Positions 53,175 through 62,737 of a DNA stretch of 64,000 nucleotides are shown in pieces. The notes under the pieces were generated by a model, which did not search any database, was not told where the DNA came from, and saw only the letters and a list, made by a program, of their open reading frames with translations. The position numbers were made by a program, and so were the translations under genes. Numbering within the stretch: the first letter of the stretch is position 1; each line of letters starts with the position of its first letter. The stretch covers positions 434,001 through 498,000 of the forward strand of contig NZ_CP137891.1 of NCBI RefSeq assembly GCF_033547075.1. Direction: 5' to 3'. Source of the stretch: Flavobacterium ardleyense (GTDB lineage: Bacteria; Bacteroidota; Bacteroidia; Flavobacteriales; Flavobacteriaceae).

Positions 53175-53182
53175 CAAAAGTA
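53175..53182 (-). promoter_or_regulatory. Putative sucA promoter -7 element (TACTTTTG)
   Basis: It matches TAnnTTTG on the minus strand, 39 bases before the sucA start. Confidence 0.5.
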
Positions 53183-53250
53183 CAATAATTGAAATAGAAT
53201 CTGAATAATTTTAAATACTTTTATGTTTTAATAACCATAAGACAGAAAAA

Positions 53251-53832
53251 ATGATAAAAGTCAGCACCCTTCGATACCAATTACTTATTTCTGCGGTATT
53301 TGTCGTTTTAGGATTTTCTAACATTCAAGCGCAGAATATTGCTCCAAAAGCAAAAAGTGATTTCTGGCAACGTGTGCAATTTGGTGGAGGCTTAGGCTTA
53401 AGCTTCGGTAATAAATATACCAATATTTCGGTAGCACCAGGAGCTATTTATAACTTTAATGATTATTTTGCAATTGGTCTCGGCGCTCAATATTCCTATA
53501 TAAACCAGAAACCGTACGTATTTAACGCTAATCAAACTGTCGAGTACACTAGCAATCTTTACGGAGGAAGTGTTATAGCCTTGTTTAATCCTATACAATC
53601 CATTCAGCTTTCTGCCGAAATAGAACAATTGCGGGTCAATACCGAGAGAAAAGTGATTACAAATGCAATAGTGCAAAATATAAATGATGACTTCTGGAAT
53701 ACTGCTTTGTTTTTAGGCGCAGGATATCGAACGAGAAATGTTACAATTGGCGCTCGTTATAATGTACTGCATGAAAAAAGCAAGAATGTATATTCTGAAC
53801 CGTTTATGCCTTTTGTAAGAGTTTACTTTTAA
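53251..53832 (+). CDS. Putative outer-membrane beta-barrel protein
   Basis: A 193-residue protein with a signal peptide (LLISAVFVVLGFSNIQAQ). The mature part has alternating strands with Gly/aromatic pattern (RVQFGGGLGLSFGNKYTNISV, YFAIGLGAQYSYI, TALFLGAGYRTRNVTIGARYNVL) and ends in VRVYF with a terminal Phe, as for an eight-stranded outer-membrane barrel. Homologues next to sucA are sometimes labelled alpha-ketoglutarate decarboxylase, which the sequence does not support. Function unknown. Confidence 0.75.
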   Translation: MIKVSTLRYQLLISAVFVVLGFSNIQAQNIAPKAKSDFWQRVQFGGGLGLSFGNKYTNISVAPGAIYNFNDYFAIGLGAQYSYINQKPYVFNANQTVEYTSNLYGGSVIALFNPIQSIQLSAEIEQLRVNTERKVITNAIVQNINDDFWNTALFLGAGYRTRNVTIGARYNVLHEKSKNVYSEPFMPFVRVYF

Positions 53833-53839
53833 AAAATAT

Positions 53840-54202
53840 TTAAGAGCTATATTTATGACGAAACCATACCTTTTGCCATTCTCTTTTTAATAATAAAAAA
53901 GCTACTTGTTCAGAAAGTTCAGACAGATCTGATCCGTCGAGTTTCTTAATTTCTTCTTCGCTTACATCGACGATATACAAAAGGTTGAGATACTCGGCGA
54001 ATTTGTATTGAATAAGGCGGTAAATTTTCTCGTGAAGCTGAATCTTTAATTCACTTGGAGTTGTGCTTTTGGGAAAATCTATTGCTTCATTTGCTAAGTT
54101 AAAATCTTTGTTAACTTGACTTAGCAAAGCAGCGTAAAGCATTTCTGTTTCAGCTTGTGACAGAAGTTGGTCTATGGTGGCGGGCATTGTAAACATTTCC
54201 AT
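53840..54202 (-). CDS. Conserved hypothetical protein, helical
   Basis: A 120-residue protein, mostly helical and charged (LSQAETEMLYAALLSQVNKD, LHEKIYRLIQYKFAEYLNLLYIVDVSEEEIKKL), ending QVAFLLLKREWQKVWFRHKY. No signal or membrane span. It starts 4 bases after the polyprenyl synthase stop, so it is cotranscribed with it. The start could also be a Met 5 codons on. Not recognised. Confidence 0.65.
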   Translation of the reverse strand: MEMFTMPATIDQLLSQAETEMLYAALLSQVNKDFNLANEAIDFPKSTTPSELKIQLHEKIYRLIQYKFAEYLNLLYIVDVSEEEIKKLDGSDLSELSEQVAFLLLKREWQKVWFRHKYSS

Positions 54203-54206
54203 TATT

Positions 54207-55181
54207 TTAGACAGTACGCTTCATTAAATTTTTACCAAATTGATGAAGAATATTTTTCTTATCTGCATCAATATTTATACTTTTAAGAATTTCGAAAGCT
54301 TTTTGGGTGTACTCTTCAATTCCTTTTAAAGCTTCTTTGGCAGCGCCACTGGATAAGAACAGCATTTTAACTGCTTCTACTTTTTCCTGATTTCCGTGAT
54401 TTTGAGCAGTGAAATATTTTTTGAGTTCTACAGTTTCCGATTTAGATCCAAATTCCAAAGCTTTTAGATATAAATAGGTTTTTTTATTTTCGATGATATC
54501 ACCGCCAATTTGCTTACCAAAATTTTCTGGATTGCCAAAAGCATCAAGATAGTCGTCTTGAATTTGGAAAGCGATTCCTAGGTTTAAACCAAAATTATAA
54601 ATTGCAGCACAATCCTCTTTTGAAGCATTTGCGATAATGGCGCCCATTTCCATTGCGGCGGCAACTAAAACTGCGGTCTTATATTCGATCATTTTCAGAT
54701 AGTCCTTCAGAAGTACTTTTTCCGAATTTTCAAAATCTATATCCCATTGTTGCCCTTCGCATACCTGAAGTGCGGTCCTACTAAACAATTTGGCCAAAGC
54801 CAAAAAAACTTTAGGCTCATAATCTTCAAAATATTGGTAGGCCAAAATCAACATCGCATCTCCAGAAAGAATCGCAGTGGTAGTATTCCATTTCTCATGA
54901 ACTGTTGGCTGACCGCGACGCACTGGCGCAGCATCCATTATGTCATCGTGAACAAGTGAGAAATTATGAAAAACTTCAATGGCAATTGCAGCAGAAAGTG
55001 CATCCTTATAAGATGCTCCAAAAATTTCGGCAGTGAGCAAGGTTAAAACTGGACGAAGTCTTTTGCCTCCTAAATTCATGATATAACGAATTGGCGCATA
55101 GAGATTGTCCGGTTCTCTATTAAGTGTTTCTTGTTTTATTCTGTCTAGAAAAAAGGAGCGATAAGCTTCTATTGTATGCAT
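54207..55181 (-). CDS. Trans-isoprenyl diphosphate synthase
   Basis: 324 residues from the ATG at 55181 (MHTIEAYRSFFLDRIKQETL). A longer TTG-started frame adds 17 residues unlike the family. The two Asp-rich motifs are LVHDDIMDAAPVRRGQPT (first) and FQIQDDYLDAFGNP (second), and GGKRLRPVLTLLTAE lies before them. It makes FPP/GGPP or longer chains for quinones and carotenoids; chain length is not predictable with confidence here. In an operon with the following small gene. Confidence 0.9.
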   Translation of the reverse strand: MHTIEAYRSFFLDRIKQETLNREPDNLYAPIRYIMNLGGKRLRPVLTLLTAEIFGASYKDALSAAIAIEVFHNFSLVHDDIMDAAPVRRGQPTVHEKWNTTTAILSGDAMLILAYQYFEDYEPKVFLALAKLFSRTALQVCEGQQWDIDFENSEKVLLKDYLKMIEYKTAVLVAAAMEMGAIIANASKEDCAAIYNFGLNLGIAFQIQDDYLDAFGNPENFGKQIGGDIIENKKTYLYLKALEFGSKSETVELKKYFTAQNHGNQEKVEAVKMLFLSSGAAKEALKGIEEYTQKAFEILKSINIDADKKNILHQFGKNLMKRTV

Positions 55182-55294
55182 TGAGTTTGAATTTGTGGCT
55201 AAATTAACCAAACCCTTCAGAATGGCAGACAAATGAGAATGTTAAATTAATCAAAATACTTTGGAAACTATTTCGGTACATAAAGTTTCTGAAT

Positions 55295-55302
55295 TACTTT
55301 TG
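55295..55302 (+). promoter_or_regulatory. Putative promoter -7 element (TACTTTTG) for the efflux operon
   Basis: It matches TAnnTTTG, 19 bases before the TetR ATG. A TTTC at 55271-55274 is 20 bases upstream and could be the -33 element. Confidence 0.55.
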
Positions 55303-55321
55303 CACTCTGAAATTGTGTATT

Positions 55322-55915
55322 ATGAAGGAGAAAATTATAACAAAGGCGACGGATTTATTTTTGAAACTTGGTTTTAAAAGTATTACGATGGATGATTTGG
55401 CGACAGAGATGTCTATTTCCAAAAAGACTATTTATAAGTATTTTGAAAATAAAGAAGTTTTGGTTGCCGAATGTACAGAGAATTCACATAAGATTTTTAG
55501 AGGCTTGATGCAGGAAGTTGCCAATAGCAGTTTTAATGCGATTGAAGAAAATTTTGAAATTAGAAAGATCTTTAAAACTATTTTTAGCTTGGGCGAAACA
55601 TCACCTTTGTACCAACTAAGAAAGTACTATCCATCTATCTATGAAAAAGTTTTAGAGCAGGAAAATCTCGAAGGAGTTCAATTTATGCGAAACAATCTTG
55701 CCAAAGGAATCGATCAGGGATATTATAGGGCAGATATTGATATTGAGATGACCGCCCGACTTTATTTTATTTTATGTTTTGCTATAAACGAAAGCATCCA
55801 TTTAGAAAAAGATAGTCAGCAGATGGAATATGGCGCATTGGAATATCACACACGATCGATTGCTACCGAAAAAGGAATTTTAGAATTAGAAAAACAACTG
55901 AATATCCACCAATAG
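55322..55915 (+). CDS. TetR/AcrR-family transcriptional regulator
   Basis: 197 residues from the ATG at 55322 (MKEKIITKATDLFLKLGFKS). The N-terminal helix-turn-helix is ITMDDLATEMSISKKTIYKYFENKEVL (about 21-47). The ligand-binding C-terminus is unlike any I can assign. It is first in an operon with an RND efflux system, so it most likely represses its own operon in response to an effluxed compound. Confidence 0.9.
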   Translation: MKEKIITKATDLFLKLGFKSITMDDLATEMSISKKTIYKYFENKEVLVAECTENSHKIFRGLMQEVANSSFNAIEENFEIRKIFKTIFSLGETSPLYQLRKYYPSIYEKVLEQENLEGVQFMRNNLAKGIDQGYYRADIDIEMTARLYFILCFAINESIHLEKDSQQMEYGALEYHTRSIATEKGILELEKQLNIHQ

Positions 55916-55925
55916 ATAATTACTA

Positions 55926-57263
55926 ATGAAAAAAGTATTTTTAATAAGTGCCATTTTGCTACAATTCTTCGCTCAGGCGCAGGAAGTAAAAGTGCTCAGC
56001 CTAAAAGAGGCGATCAATTACGCGCTACAAAATAAAATAGAGGCCAAAAAAGCCCAACTTGATGTAGAAAATAGCGAATACCTAATTCAGGAAGTTCGTT
56101 CTAGAGCTTTACCGCAGATATCTGTAAATGGTGCTTTAAATTACAACCCGATCGTGCAAGAAACTGCTTTGCCCGGAGAAGTTTTTGGCCAGCCAGGAAC
56201 TACTGTTATAATTCCGTTTGGCCAAGAATGGTCAAGTACTGGGACTGTTTCTGTAACTCAAGCACTGTTTGATTACTCAGTTTTTACAGGACTGAAAGCC
56301 GCGAAATCAACTAGAGAATTTTATAAAGTCAATAAGGAGCTTACAGATGAGCAAGTAATTGAGCGTGTTGCAAGTGCATATTATCAAATTTATATTCAAA
56401 AGCAAAAGCTTACGATTATTGATAGCACCATCAATAACACCACCCGCGTTAAAAACATTATAAAAGGTCAGTATGAAAATGGTTTGGCTAAGAAAATTGA
56501 TTTAGATCGAACTACAGTAAAACTTTCGAATATTATTTCGCAACGCCAACAGATCGTAAGCGCAGTTGAGCAGCAAGAAAATTCTCTAAAATTTCTTATC
56601 GGAATGCCGATACAGACCAACATCGAATTGCCAGAAGCAGATTTGAAAGCGCCTGCGGTTTTACTTCCAGAAACGCCCGATATGAGTAAGAGAACCGAAT
56701 ATCGATTACTCAAGCAACAGGAAGAACTACTTAATTACGAAAGAAAATCGATTGTTGCAACGTATTATCCAACCCTTAGCCTTGCAGGAAACTACGGCTA
56801 TCAAGGGCAAGGAAGAGAATTTCCTCTTGGCGGAAAGCCAGCTGATGGGGTTTATTGGTCAGACTTTGCCACACTTGGTCTAAATCTTCGAATTCCAATT
56901 TTTACAGGATTTGCAACAAGATCGAGAGTAAGACAATCGGATATTAAACTTAAAAAAGTTTTAGCAGATTTAGAAGACACTCAGTTGGGACTAGATTTAG
57001 CCTACAACAACGCCAAGGCAAGAATTGAGAATACGCTAATCACGATTGATTCGCAAAAAGAAAATGTGGATTTGGCTCAGCTAGTTTTAGATAATACACG
57101 TAATAATTATCAACAAGGCTTAACTCCATTGACTGACTTACTCGATGCAGAAAATGCTTTAACCGATGCTAAAAACTCTTATTCAAATTCTTTATTAGAG
57201 TATAAATTAGCAGAAATTCAATTAATCAAATCACAAGGAGAACTTAAAACACTTTTAAACTAG
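55926..57263 (+). CDS. TolC-family outer-membrane efflux protein
   Basis: A 445-residue protein with signal peptide (MKKVFLISAILLQFFAQAQE) and two outer-efflux repeats. The first has SLKEAINYALQNKIEAKKAQLDVENSEYLI, and the second ends QGLTPLTDLLDAENALTDAKNSYSNSLLEYKLAEIQLIKSQGEL, the typical coiled-coil end. It forms the trimeric outer-membrane channel for the RND pump encoded two genes downstream. Ten bases follow the tetR stop. Confidence 0.92.
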   Translation: MKKVFLISAILLQFFAQAQEVKVLSLKEAINYALQNKIEAKKAQLDVENSEYLIQEVRSRALPQISVNGALNYNPIVQETALPGEVFGQPGTTVIIPFGQEWSSTGTVSVTQALFDYSVFTGLKAAKSTREFYKVNKELTDEQVIERVASAYYQIYIQKQKLTIIDSTINNTTRVKNIIKGQYENGLAKKIDLDRTTVKLSNIISQRQQIVSAVEQQENSLKFLIGMPIQTNIELPEADLKAPAVLLPETPDMSKRTEYRLLKQQEELLNYERKSIVATYYPTLSLAGNYGYQGQGREFPLGGKPADGVYWSDFATLGLNLRIPIFTGFATRSRVRQSDIKLKKVLADLEDTQLGLDLAYNNAKARIENTLITIDSQKENVDLAQLVLDNTRNNYQQGLTPLTDLLDAENALTDAKNSYSNSLLEYKLAEIQLIKSQGELKTLLN

Positions 57264-57269
57264 TAACCG

Positions 57270-58337
57270 ATGAAAAAAATAATATATATCGTAATTGGAG
57301 TAGCTTTGGTAGCTGCCGTTGTTTTTACTTTAGTGGGCAATAAAAAACAAAACGCTGCCGATGTAGCTATTGTAGCAGAAAAAAGCGCTTCGGTTGCAGT
57401 TCGTGTTGATACCATTGGAACTGCAGCTGTGGAGACAGATTTTGTAGCAAACGGAAATTTTGAACCATCACAATCATTAACTTTTTCTGCAGAAAATTCA
57501 GGCCGAGTAACAAGAGTACTTGTAGAAGAAGGAAGTTCAGTAAGAATTGGACAAACTCTAGCTATTATCAAAGGAGATAGACTTTCTGTTGATGTAAATA
57601 ATGCAAAAGCGGCTTACGAAAATGCAGTTGCAGATCGTCAACGCTACGAAAATGCTTTTGCAACTGGAGGTGTAACCCAACAACAATTGGAGCAAGCAAA
57701 ACTCGCTGCCGTTAATGCAAAAGCGCGTTTGTCTCAGGCAAATATTTCTTTTGGAGACGCTACAATCAAATCGTCTATTAATGGTGTCGTAAATAAAAAG
57801 CATATCGAACCAGGATCTGTCGTTTCGCCTGGAACTCCATTATTTGATCTTGTAAATATTTCGACTTTAAAATTAAAAGTTACCGTAAACGAAGGACAGA
57901 TTACAACGCTTAAAAAAGGAGATAAAGTAGATGTAAAAGCTTCGGTTTTTCCAAATGACTCATTTGAAGGTAAAATTACTTTCATCGCTCCAGTGGCAGA
58001 TGCTTCTTTAAGTTTCCCTGTAGAAATTGAAATCGCAAAAAATCCAGATAATAAATTGAAAGCTGGAATGTACGGAACAGCCACTTTTGTGACTAGCAAT
58101 ACTGATGCTGCAAAAAGTCAAATCAAAACTGCGCCAAGAAGTGCATTCGTAGGAAGTGTTTCTAGTAACCAAGTATTTGTGGTAAAAGATGGAACTGCAC
58201 TCTTAACGAAAGTAGTATCAGGAAGAATTCTTGGAGACAAAGTGGAAATTCTTGACGGACTTAATGACGGTGATGTTGTAGTTACCAGCGGACAAATAAA
58301 CTTGAGCGACAGTACGAAAGTGGATGTTGTTAAATAA
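57270..58337 (+). CDS. RND efflux periplasmic adaptor (membrane fusion protein)
   Basis: A 355-residue HlyD/MFP-type adaptor. An N-terminal span (IIYIVIGVALVAAVVFTLVG) anchors it. The lipoyl/hairpin region follows (VTRVLVEEGSSVRIGQTLAII, AYENAVADRQRYENAFATGGV), then IKSSINGVVNKKHIEPGSVVSPGTPLFDLVNIS, beta-barrel and membrane-proximal domains ending DGDVVVTSGQINLSDSTKV. It links the RND pump to the TolC-like channel. It starts 6 bases after tolC. Confidence 0.92.
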   Translation: MKKIIYIVIGVALVAAVVFTLVGNKKQNAADVAIVAEKSASVAVRVDTIGTAAVETDFVANGNFEPSQSLTFSAENSGRVTRVLVEEGSSVRIGQTLAIIKGDRLSVDVNNAKAAYENAVADRQRYENAFATGGVTQQQLEQAKLAAVNAKARLSQANISFGDATIKSSINGVVNKKHIEPGSVVSPGTPLFDLVNISTLKLKVTVNEGQITTLKKGDKVDVKASVFPNDSFEGKITFIAPVADASLSFPVEIEIAKNPDNKLKAGMYGTATFVTSNTDAAKSQIKTAPRSAFVGSVSSNQVFVVKDGTALLTKVVSGRILGDKVEILDGLNDGDVVVTSGQINLSDSTKVDVVK

Positions 58338-58362
58338 TTTAGTTATAAAACTATAGATTCCT

Positions 58363-61300
58363 ATGAAATTAGTAGATATATCCATTAAAAGACCTTCCCT
58401 AATTATTGTATTATTTATAATACTATTAGTGGGTGGTATCTTCAGCTACAGTCAGCTGAGCTATGAACTGATCCCAAAGTTTGAAGTAAACGTGGTGACA
58501 GTTTCAACAATCTATCCAGGTGCTTCGCCAGGAGAGGTTGAAAATACGGTTACCAAAAAGTTAGAAGATGCGGTTTCTACCCTTGAGAACGTAAAGAAAA
58601 TTGAATCTAAGTCGTACGAGAGCCTTTCGGTGGTGATGATTACATTAACCTCAGATGCCGATGCCGATTATTCTTTGAATGATGCGCAACGAAAGATTAA
58701 CGCAGTACTTAAAGATTTGCCAGAAGATGTAGATCCACCATCCTTAAGTAAATTCTCTTTGAGCGATTTGCCAATTATGACCATCGGTGCCACCGCAAAT
58801 ATGGACGATGTTGAGTTTTATGACCTTTTGGACAAGAAAATTCAGCCAATTTTATCACGTGTGCAAGGTGTTGCTCAAGTAAATCTTGTGGGTGGTCAAG
58901 AGAGAGAAATTCAAGTAAGTCTTGATGCAGAAAAGCTTAAAGGTTTTGGACTTTCTATCCCTCAAATTCAGCAAGCGGTGTTGAGTTCAAATCTTGACTT
59001 CCCTACTGGAAATATCAAGACACGAGAAAATAGTACTTTGATTCGTCTTTCTGGAAAATATAAAGATGTTCAAGAACTTAGAAATCTTGTGGTTTCATCT
59101 CAAAACGGAATTCAAATTAGACTTTCGGATGTTGCAGATGTTCAAGATAGTCAGAAAGAAGTAGATAAAATTTCCAGAGTAAATCAGCAAAGTTCGATTA
59201 TTCTTCAAGTTGTAAAACAATCTGATGCCAATGCAGTATCGGTAAGTGAGCAGACAAACGCAACAATCCAAAGGCTTCAAGCAGAATATAAAGATGCAGG
59301 TTTAAAGTTGAGCGTTGCCAACGATAGTAGTCAGTTTACTTTGGCTGCAGCCAATTCCGTAATGCACGATTTATTTATTGCAGTAGCACTTGTGGCATTC
59401 GTAATGTTATTTTTCCTTCATAGTTTTAGAAATGCACTGATCGTAATGGTATCTATTCCGATATCGCTAATAGCAACTTTTATCGGAATCTATTTGATGG
59501 GTTATACCTTAAACTTAATGAGTTTACTTGGATTGTCACTTGTGGTAGGTATTCTTGTGGATGATGCTATTGTGGTATTAGAAAATATTCACAGGCATAT
59601 GGAAATGGGTAAAAATAAAGTTCGAGCTGCTTACGACGGAGCTTCCGAAATTGGATTCACTGTAGTTGCCATTACGCTGGTTATTGTGGTTGTATTCTTG
59701 CCAATTGCGATGAGCACAGGATTGGTTTCGAATATTATCACGCAATTTTGTGTAACGGTAATTATCGCAACACTTCTTTCATTACTAACCTCCTTTACTA
59801 TAGTGCCGTGGTTGTTTTCTAGATATGGAAAATTAGAACATTTGACTAATAAGTCTGTTTTTGGACGTGTAGTCCTTGCTTTCGAAAGAGGTTTAGATAG
59901 CTTTACTCATACAGTTACAAATATCTTAAACTGGTCATTGAAGCATAAGATTGCCACATTGTTAATCGTTGTTGCCATATTTGTCGGGTCACTTTTACTA
60001 CCAATATTCGGATTTGTGGGGGGAGAATTTTTTGCCAAAACAGACAAAGGAGAATTCCTAGTTCAGATTGAGCTTCCAAAAGATGCAAGTATTGAGCAAA
60101 CCAATTTTATGACTCAAAAGGCAGAGGCTTTCTTACGTAAAAATTCAGATATTGTCGACTTAATTACTACAATAGGTCAGACAAGTGAAGGAATGGGAGC
60201 TTCACAATCAACAGCATACAAATCTGAAATTCACGTTAAGCTAGTCGAAAAAGATGAACGTGAAGACAACTCGTTTATTTTTGCTGCCAAGATAAAAAGA
60301 ACTTTAGAAAAAGAGCTTGTTGGCGCAAAAGTTAAAACAGTTCCGATGGGATTATTAGGAGCAGATCAGGCGCCAATTGCCCTGACTGTAACTGGTCCAG
60401 ATCTAGAAGGCGTTATGGATTTTGCCACAAAAGCTGCGGCAAAATTATCTAAGATTGATGGAGCATCAGAAGTCAAATTAACATCCGAAGATGGAAATCC
60501 CGAAATCAATGTCCAAGTTGACCGCGATAAAATGGCTGCTCTCGGATTGTCACTTTCAACAGTGGGTATGACAATGCAAACTGCCTTTAGTGGTAACACT
60601 GACGGAAAATTTAGAGCTGGAGAATATGAGTACGACATTAATATTAGGTATGACGAGTATGACCGTTCTAGCATCACAGATGTAAGTAATATCGTGTTTA
60701 CCAACAACCAACAACAGCAAATTAAGCTCTCTCAATTTGCAAGCATCACTCAAAGTTCAGGTCCATCAATGCTCGAGCGTCGTGACAAGAGTACTGCTGT
60801 AACTATTCAGGCACAAACTGTGGGTAGGCCAACCGGATCTGTAGCTGCAGATTGGGAAGCACAGTTTACAGAAATGGAAAGACCAACGGGAGTTAACTAC
60901 GTTTGGGGCGGTGATATGGAAAATCAGACAGAAGGTTTTGGTACTTTAGGATTTGCGATGATTGCTGCAATTTTGTTGGTATATCTAGTGATGGTTGCAC
61001 TTTACGATAGTTTTATCACGCCATTTGTCGTATTATTCTCGATTCCTTTATCATTTATTGGAGCACTTCTCGCACTTGCTTTGACGAACAACTCACTGAA
61101 CATCTTTACCATTTTGGGTATCATTATGTTGATTGGTCTGGTCTGTAAGAATGCCATTTTGCTGGTCGATTTCGCCAATCACAGAAAAGCCGAAGGTGAA
61201 AACACACACAATGCACTTGTTCAAGCCAACCACGCTAGGCTTCGTCCAATTTTGATGACCACGATCGCGATGGTCTTCGGGATGTTGCCAATTGCTCTTG

Positions 61301-61533
61301 CAAATGGTGCTGCTGCCGAAATGAACAACGGTCTTGCATGGGTAATTATCGGTGGATTGCTTTCATCTTTATTCCTAACCTTGATTATCGTTCCGGTTGT
61401 TTACGCGATTTTTGATAGTATTCAAGCACGTTTCAACCGTGGTAAAGAACCTTCAAACTATCCAGAATTAATGGTTGCAGATTACGTTCCGGCAGAAATT
61501 AGTGAAGATGGTTTTACTACTAAGCACACATAA
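58363..61533 (+). CDS. RND-family multidrug/solute efflux permease
   Basis: A 1056-residue inner-membrane pump of the HAE1/AcrB type. First span MKLVDISIKRPSLIIVLFII, porter segment ELIPKFEVNVVTVSTIYPGASPGEVE, and the proton-relay helix LSLVVGILVDDAIVVLENIHRHMEMGK near 395 with paired Asp. The second half repeats the fold, with GIIMLIGLVCKNAILLVDFANHRK. Together with TolC and MFP neighbours it forms a complete tripartite pump controlled by TetR. Substrates unknown. Confidence 0.94.
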   Translation: MKLVDISIKRPSLIIVLFIILLVGGIFSYSQLSYELIPKFEVNVVTVSTIYPGASPGEVENTVTKKLEDAVSTLENVKKIESKSYESLSVVMITLTSDADADYSLNDAQRKINAVLKDLPEDVDPPSLSKFSLSDLPIMTIGATANMDDVEFYDLLDKKIQPILSRVQGVAQVNLVGGQEREIQVSLDAEKLKGFGLSIPQIQQAVLSSNLDFPTGNIKTRENSTLIRLSGKYKDVQELRNLVVSSQNGIQIRLSDVADVQDSQKEVDKISRVNQQSSIILQVVKQSDANAVSVSEQTNATIQRLQAEYKDAGLKLSVANDSSQFTLAAANSVMHDLFIAVALVAFVMLFFLHSFRNALIVMVSIPISLIATFIGIYLMGYTLNLMSLLGLSLVVGILVDDAIVVLENIHRHMEMGKNKVRAAYDGASEIGFTVVAITLVIVVVFLPIAMSTGLVSNIITQFCVTVIIATLLSLLTSFTIVPWLFSRYGKLEHLTNKSVFGRVVLAFERGLDSFTHTVTNILNWSLKHKIATLLIVVAIFVGSLLLPIFGFVGGEFFAKTDKGEFLVQIELPKDASIEQTNFMTQKAEAFLRKNSDIVDLITTIGQTSEGMGASQSTAYKSEIHVKLVEKDEREDNSFIFAAKIKRTLEKELVGAKVKTVPMGLLGADQAPIALTVTGPDLEGVMDFATKAAAKLSKIDGASEVKLTSEDGNPEINVQVDRDKMAALGLSLSTVGMTMQTAFSGNTDGKFRAGEYEYDINIRYDEYDRSSITDVSNIVFTNNQQQQIKLSQFASITQSSGPSMLERRDKSTAVTIQAQTVGRPTGSVAADWEAQFTEMERPTGVNYVWGGDMENQTEGFGTLGFAMIAAILLVYLVMVALYDSFITPFVVLFSIPLSFIGALLALALTNNSLNIFTILGIIMLIGLVCKNAILLVDFANHRKAEGENTHNALVQANHARLRPILMTTIAMVFGMLPIALANGAAAEMNNGLAWVIIGGLLSSLFLTLIIVPVVYAIFDSIQARFNRGKEPSNYPELMVADYVPAEISEDGFTTKHT

Positions 61534-61554
61534 ATTTCAAAATATATCATTAAG

Positions 61555-61586
61555 AAACCTCAGTTTTACGCTGAGGTTTTTTTTTA
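61555..61586 (+). terminator. Terminator of the efflux operon
   Basis: A perfect 9-bp stem AAACCTCAG / CTGAGGTTT with a 7-base loop followed by a long T run. Confidence 0.85.
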
Positions 61587-61882
61587 CGCTTTCGCGAAAT
61601 GTATCAGGGTTGAAAGACGATTAGTCTACTTTTTATAAGTGAACTTTTCATAGGAAGTGGGGATTTTTTGAGTTTGCTTCGGTTGAAGGTGTATTGGATA
61701 ATTGAGGATACTTCATCTGTTCACGACTATCGTCGAGGCAATAATGAGATCCTTCTTTCGTCAGGATGTCAAGTTTACCAATAAGTCTTACGGACGAAGT
61801 TTGCGAAAAAACCATAAGCTACTTAACCTCAGGTTTAATCTTAAATCGTATAGGAACCTTTCCATTCATACCCGCAAGATTT

Positions 61883-62048
61883 GTCATTTCGACGAAGGAG
61901 AAATCACATAATATAAGTTTGTAAATCCTCTATGAAATATTTTAATTTTAAAAAATTGCATCCAAAAACTAAGAGCTTTTTTTGAGTCTTACTATGTGAT
62001 TTGCTTCGCCAGTTCGCTTTACTCGGGTCTCCAGTTGATCGAAATGAC
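61883..62048. repeat. MITE-like element, copy 1
   Basis: It begins GTCATTTCGACGAAGGAGAA with ATCACATAA, and ends with TATGTGATTTGCTTCGCC, CGGGTCTCC and GATCGAAATGAC. The two ends are inverted relative to one another. Length 166. The interior is AT-rich and non-coding. Confidence 0.75.
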
Positions 62049-62159
62049 AATTCGGAGGAAGTGGTTTGCGAAAATGGTATATGGAGAAACCAGTGCTACT
62101 GAACTTTAAATTTTTTACCTAATGCTTTTTGGAACTTTTGGCTCCTACAATCCAGCTTT

Positions 62160-62326
62160 GTCATTTCGACTTAAGGAGACCCTAGCTTTTGCACATTGGC
62201 AAAGCAAATTACATAAAGTAAGTCTACGAGTGCTTCGCTTAATTGTTAAATTTAAAAAATGTATTATTCTTTTAAAAGTACTTAAGTATTGAACTATGTG
62301 ATTCTTTGAATCTCGTTCAAAATGAT
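62160..62326. repeat. MITE-like element, copy 2
   Basis: Length 167. The left end GTCATTTCGAC continues TTAAGGAGACCC and CAAATTACATAAAG. The core has AGTCTACGAGTGCTTC, TTAATTGTTAA and TTCTTTTAAAAGTACTTAAG, closely matching the core of copy 3. The right end (ACTATGTGATTC, TCAAAATGAT) is decayed. Confidence 0.75.
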
Positions 62327-62396
62327 AAATCATTAATGTTTGTTTGCAAAGTCGAAAAGCGCTTGCGCAATATTTTTTTATAGAAAAATTATTAAT

Positions 62397-62417
62397 TGTA
62401 CGCTATTTATCCGTACA
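62397..62417. promoter_or_regulatory. Putative operator of the toxin-antitoxin operon (TGTACG-N9-CGTACA)
   Basis: A perfect 6-bp inverted repeat about 27 bases upstream of the antitoxin ATG. Ribbon-helix-helix antitoxins of the DUF1778 type usually bind such palindromes to autoregulate. Confidence 0.55.
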
Positions 62418-62443
62418 TTTATTGAAATTAAAATTTTTGAGTT

Positions 62444-62737
62444 ATGCCAACTAAAGAAACTAATCAACAAGAAAAAGCACGATTCGACACTCGTTTAAGT
62501 AAAGAGCAAAAATTAATGTTTGAAAAAGCTGCACTTATTGGAGGATACAGAAATTTAACCGATTTTGTAGTTTCGGCTGTTCAAGAAAAAGCCAAAGAAA
62601 TTATATTGCAAAAAGAGCAGGTTATCGCTTCTCAAAGAGATGCGGAACTATTTTTTAATGCAATCACCAATGCGCCAAAACCCAATAAAGACTTGGTTGA
62701 TGCTGTATCTGAGTACAATAATCAATTATCCAAATGA
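62444..62737 (+). CDS. DUF1778 antitoxin (TacA-like, ribbon-helix-helix)
   Basis: A 97-residue protein. The N-terminal RHH DNA-binding part is RFDTRLSKEQKLMFEKAALIGGYRNLTDFVVSAVQEKAKEI (about 13-53), typical of DUF1778. The C-terminal tail (FFNAITNAPKPNKDLVDAVSEYNN) would neutralise the acetyltransferase toxin. Its stop overlaps the toxin start (ATGA), so the two are coupled. Confidence 0.9.
   Translation: MPTKETNQQEKARFDTRLSKEQKLMFEKAALIGGYRNLTDFVVSAVQEKAKEIILQKEQVIASQRDAELFFNAITNAPKPNKDLVDAVSEYNNQLSK

Larger units (their letters stand above)
61587..62443. other. Gene-free repeat region left of the toxin-antitoxin pair
   Basis: It contains two ~166-base MITE-like elements, a half-site ATGAGATCCTTCTTTCGTCA at about 61743, and the operator-like palindrome before the antitoxin gene. 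A 69-codon frame from an ATG near 61702 runs across repeat sequence and is not credible. Confidence 0.7.

Noticed and set aside
53251..53832. Alpha-ketoglutarate decarboxylase
   Set aside because: Homologues next to sucA sometimes bear that name, but the sequence is a signal peptide plus a small beta-barrel, without ThDP motifs.
61702..61911. A 69-codon open frame after the efflux operon
   Set aside because: Its end is the left arm of a MITE-like repeat, and the same repeat elsewhere is non-coding.
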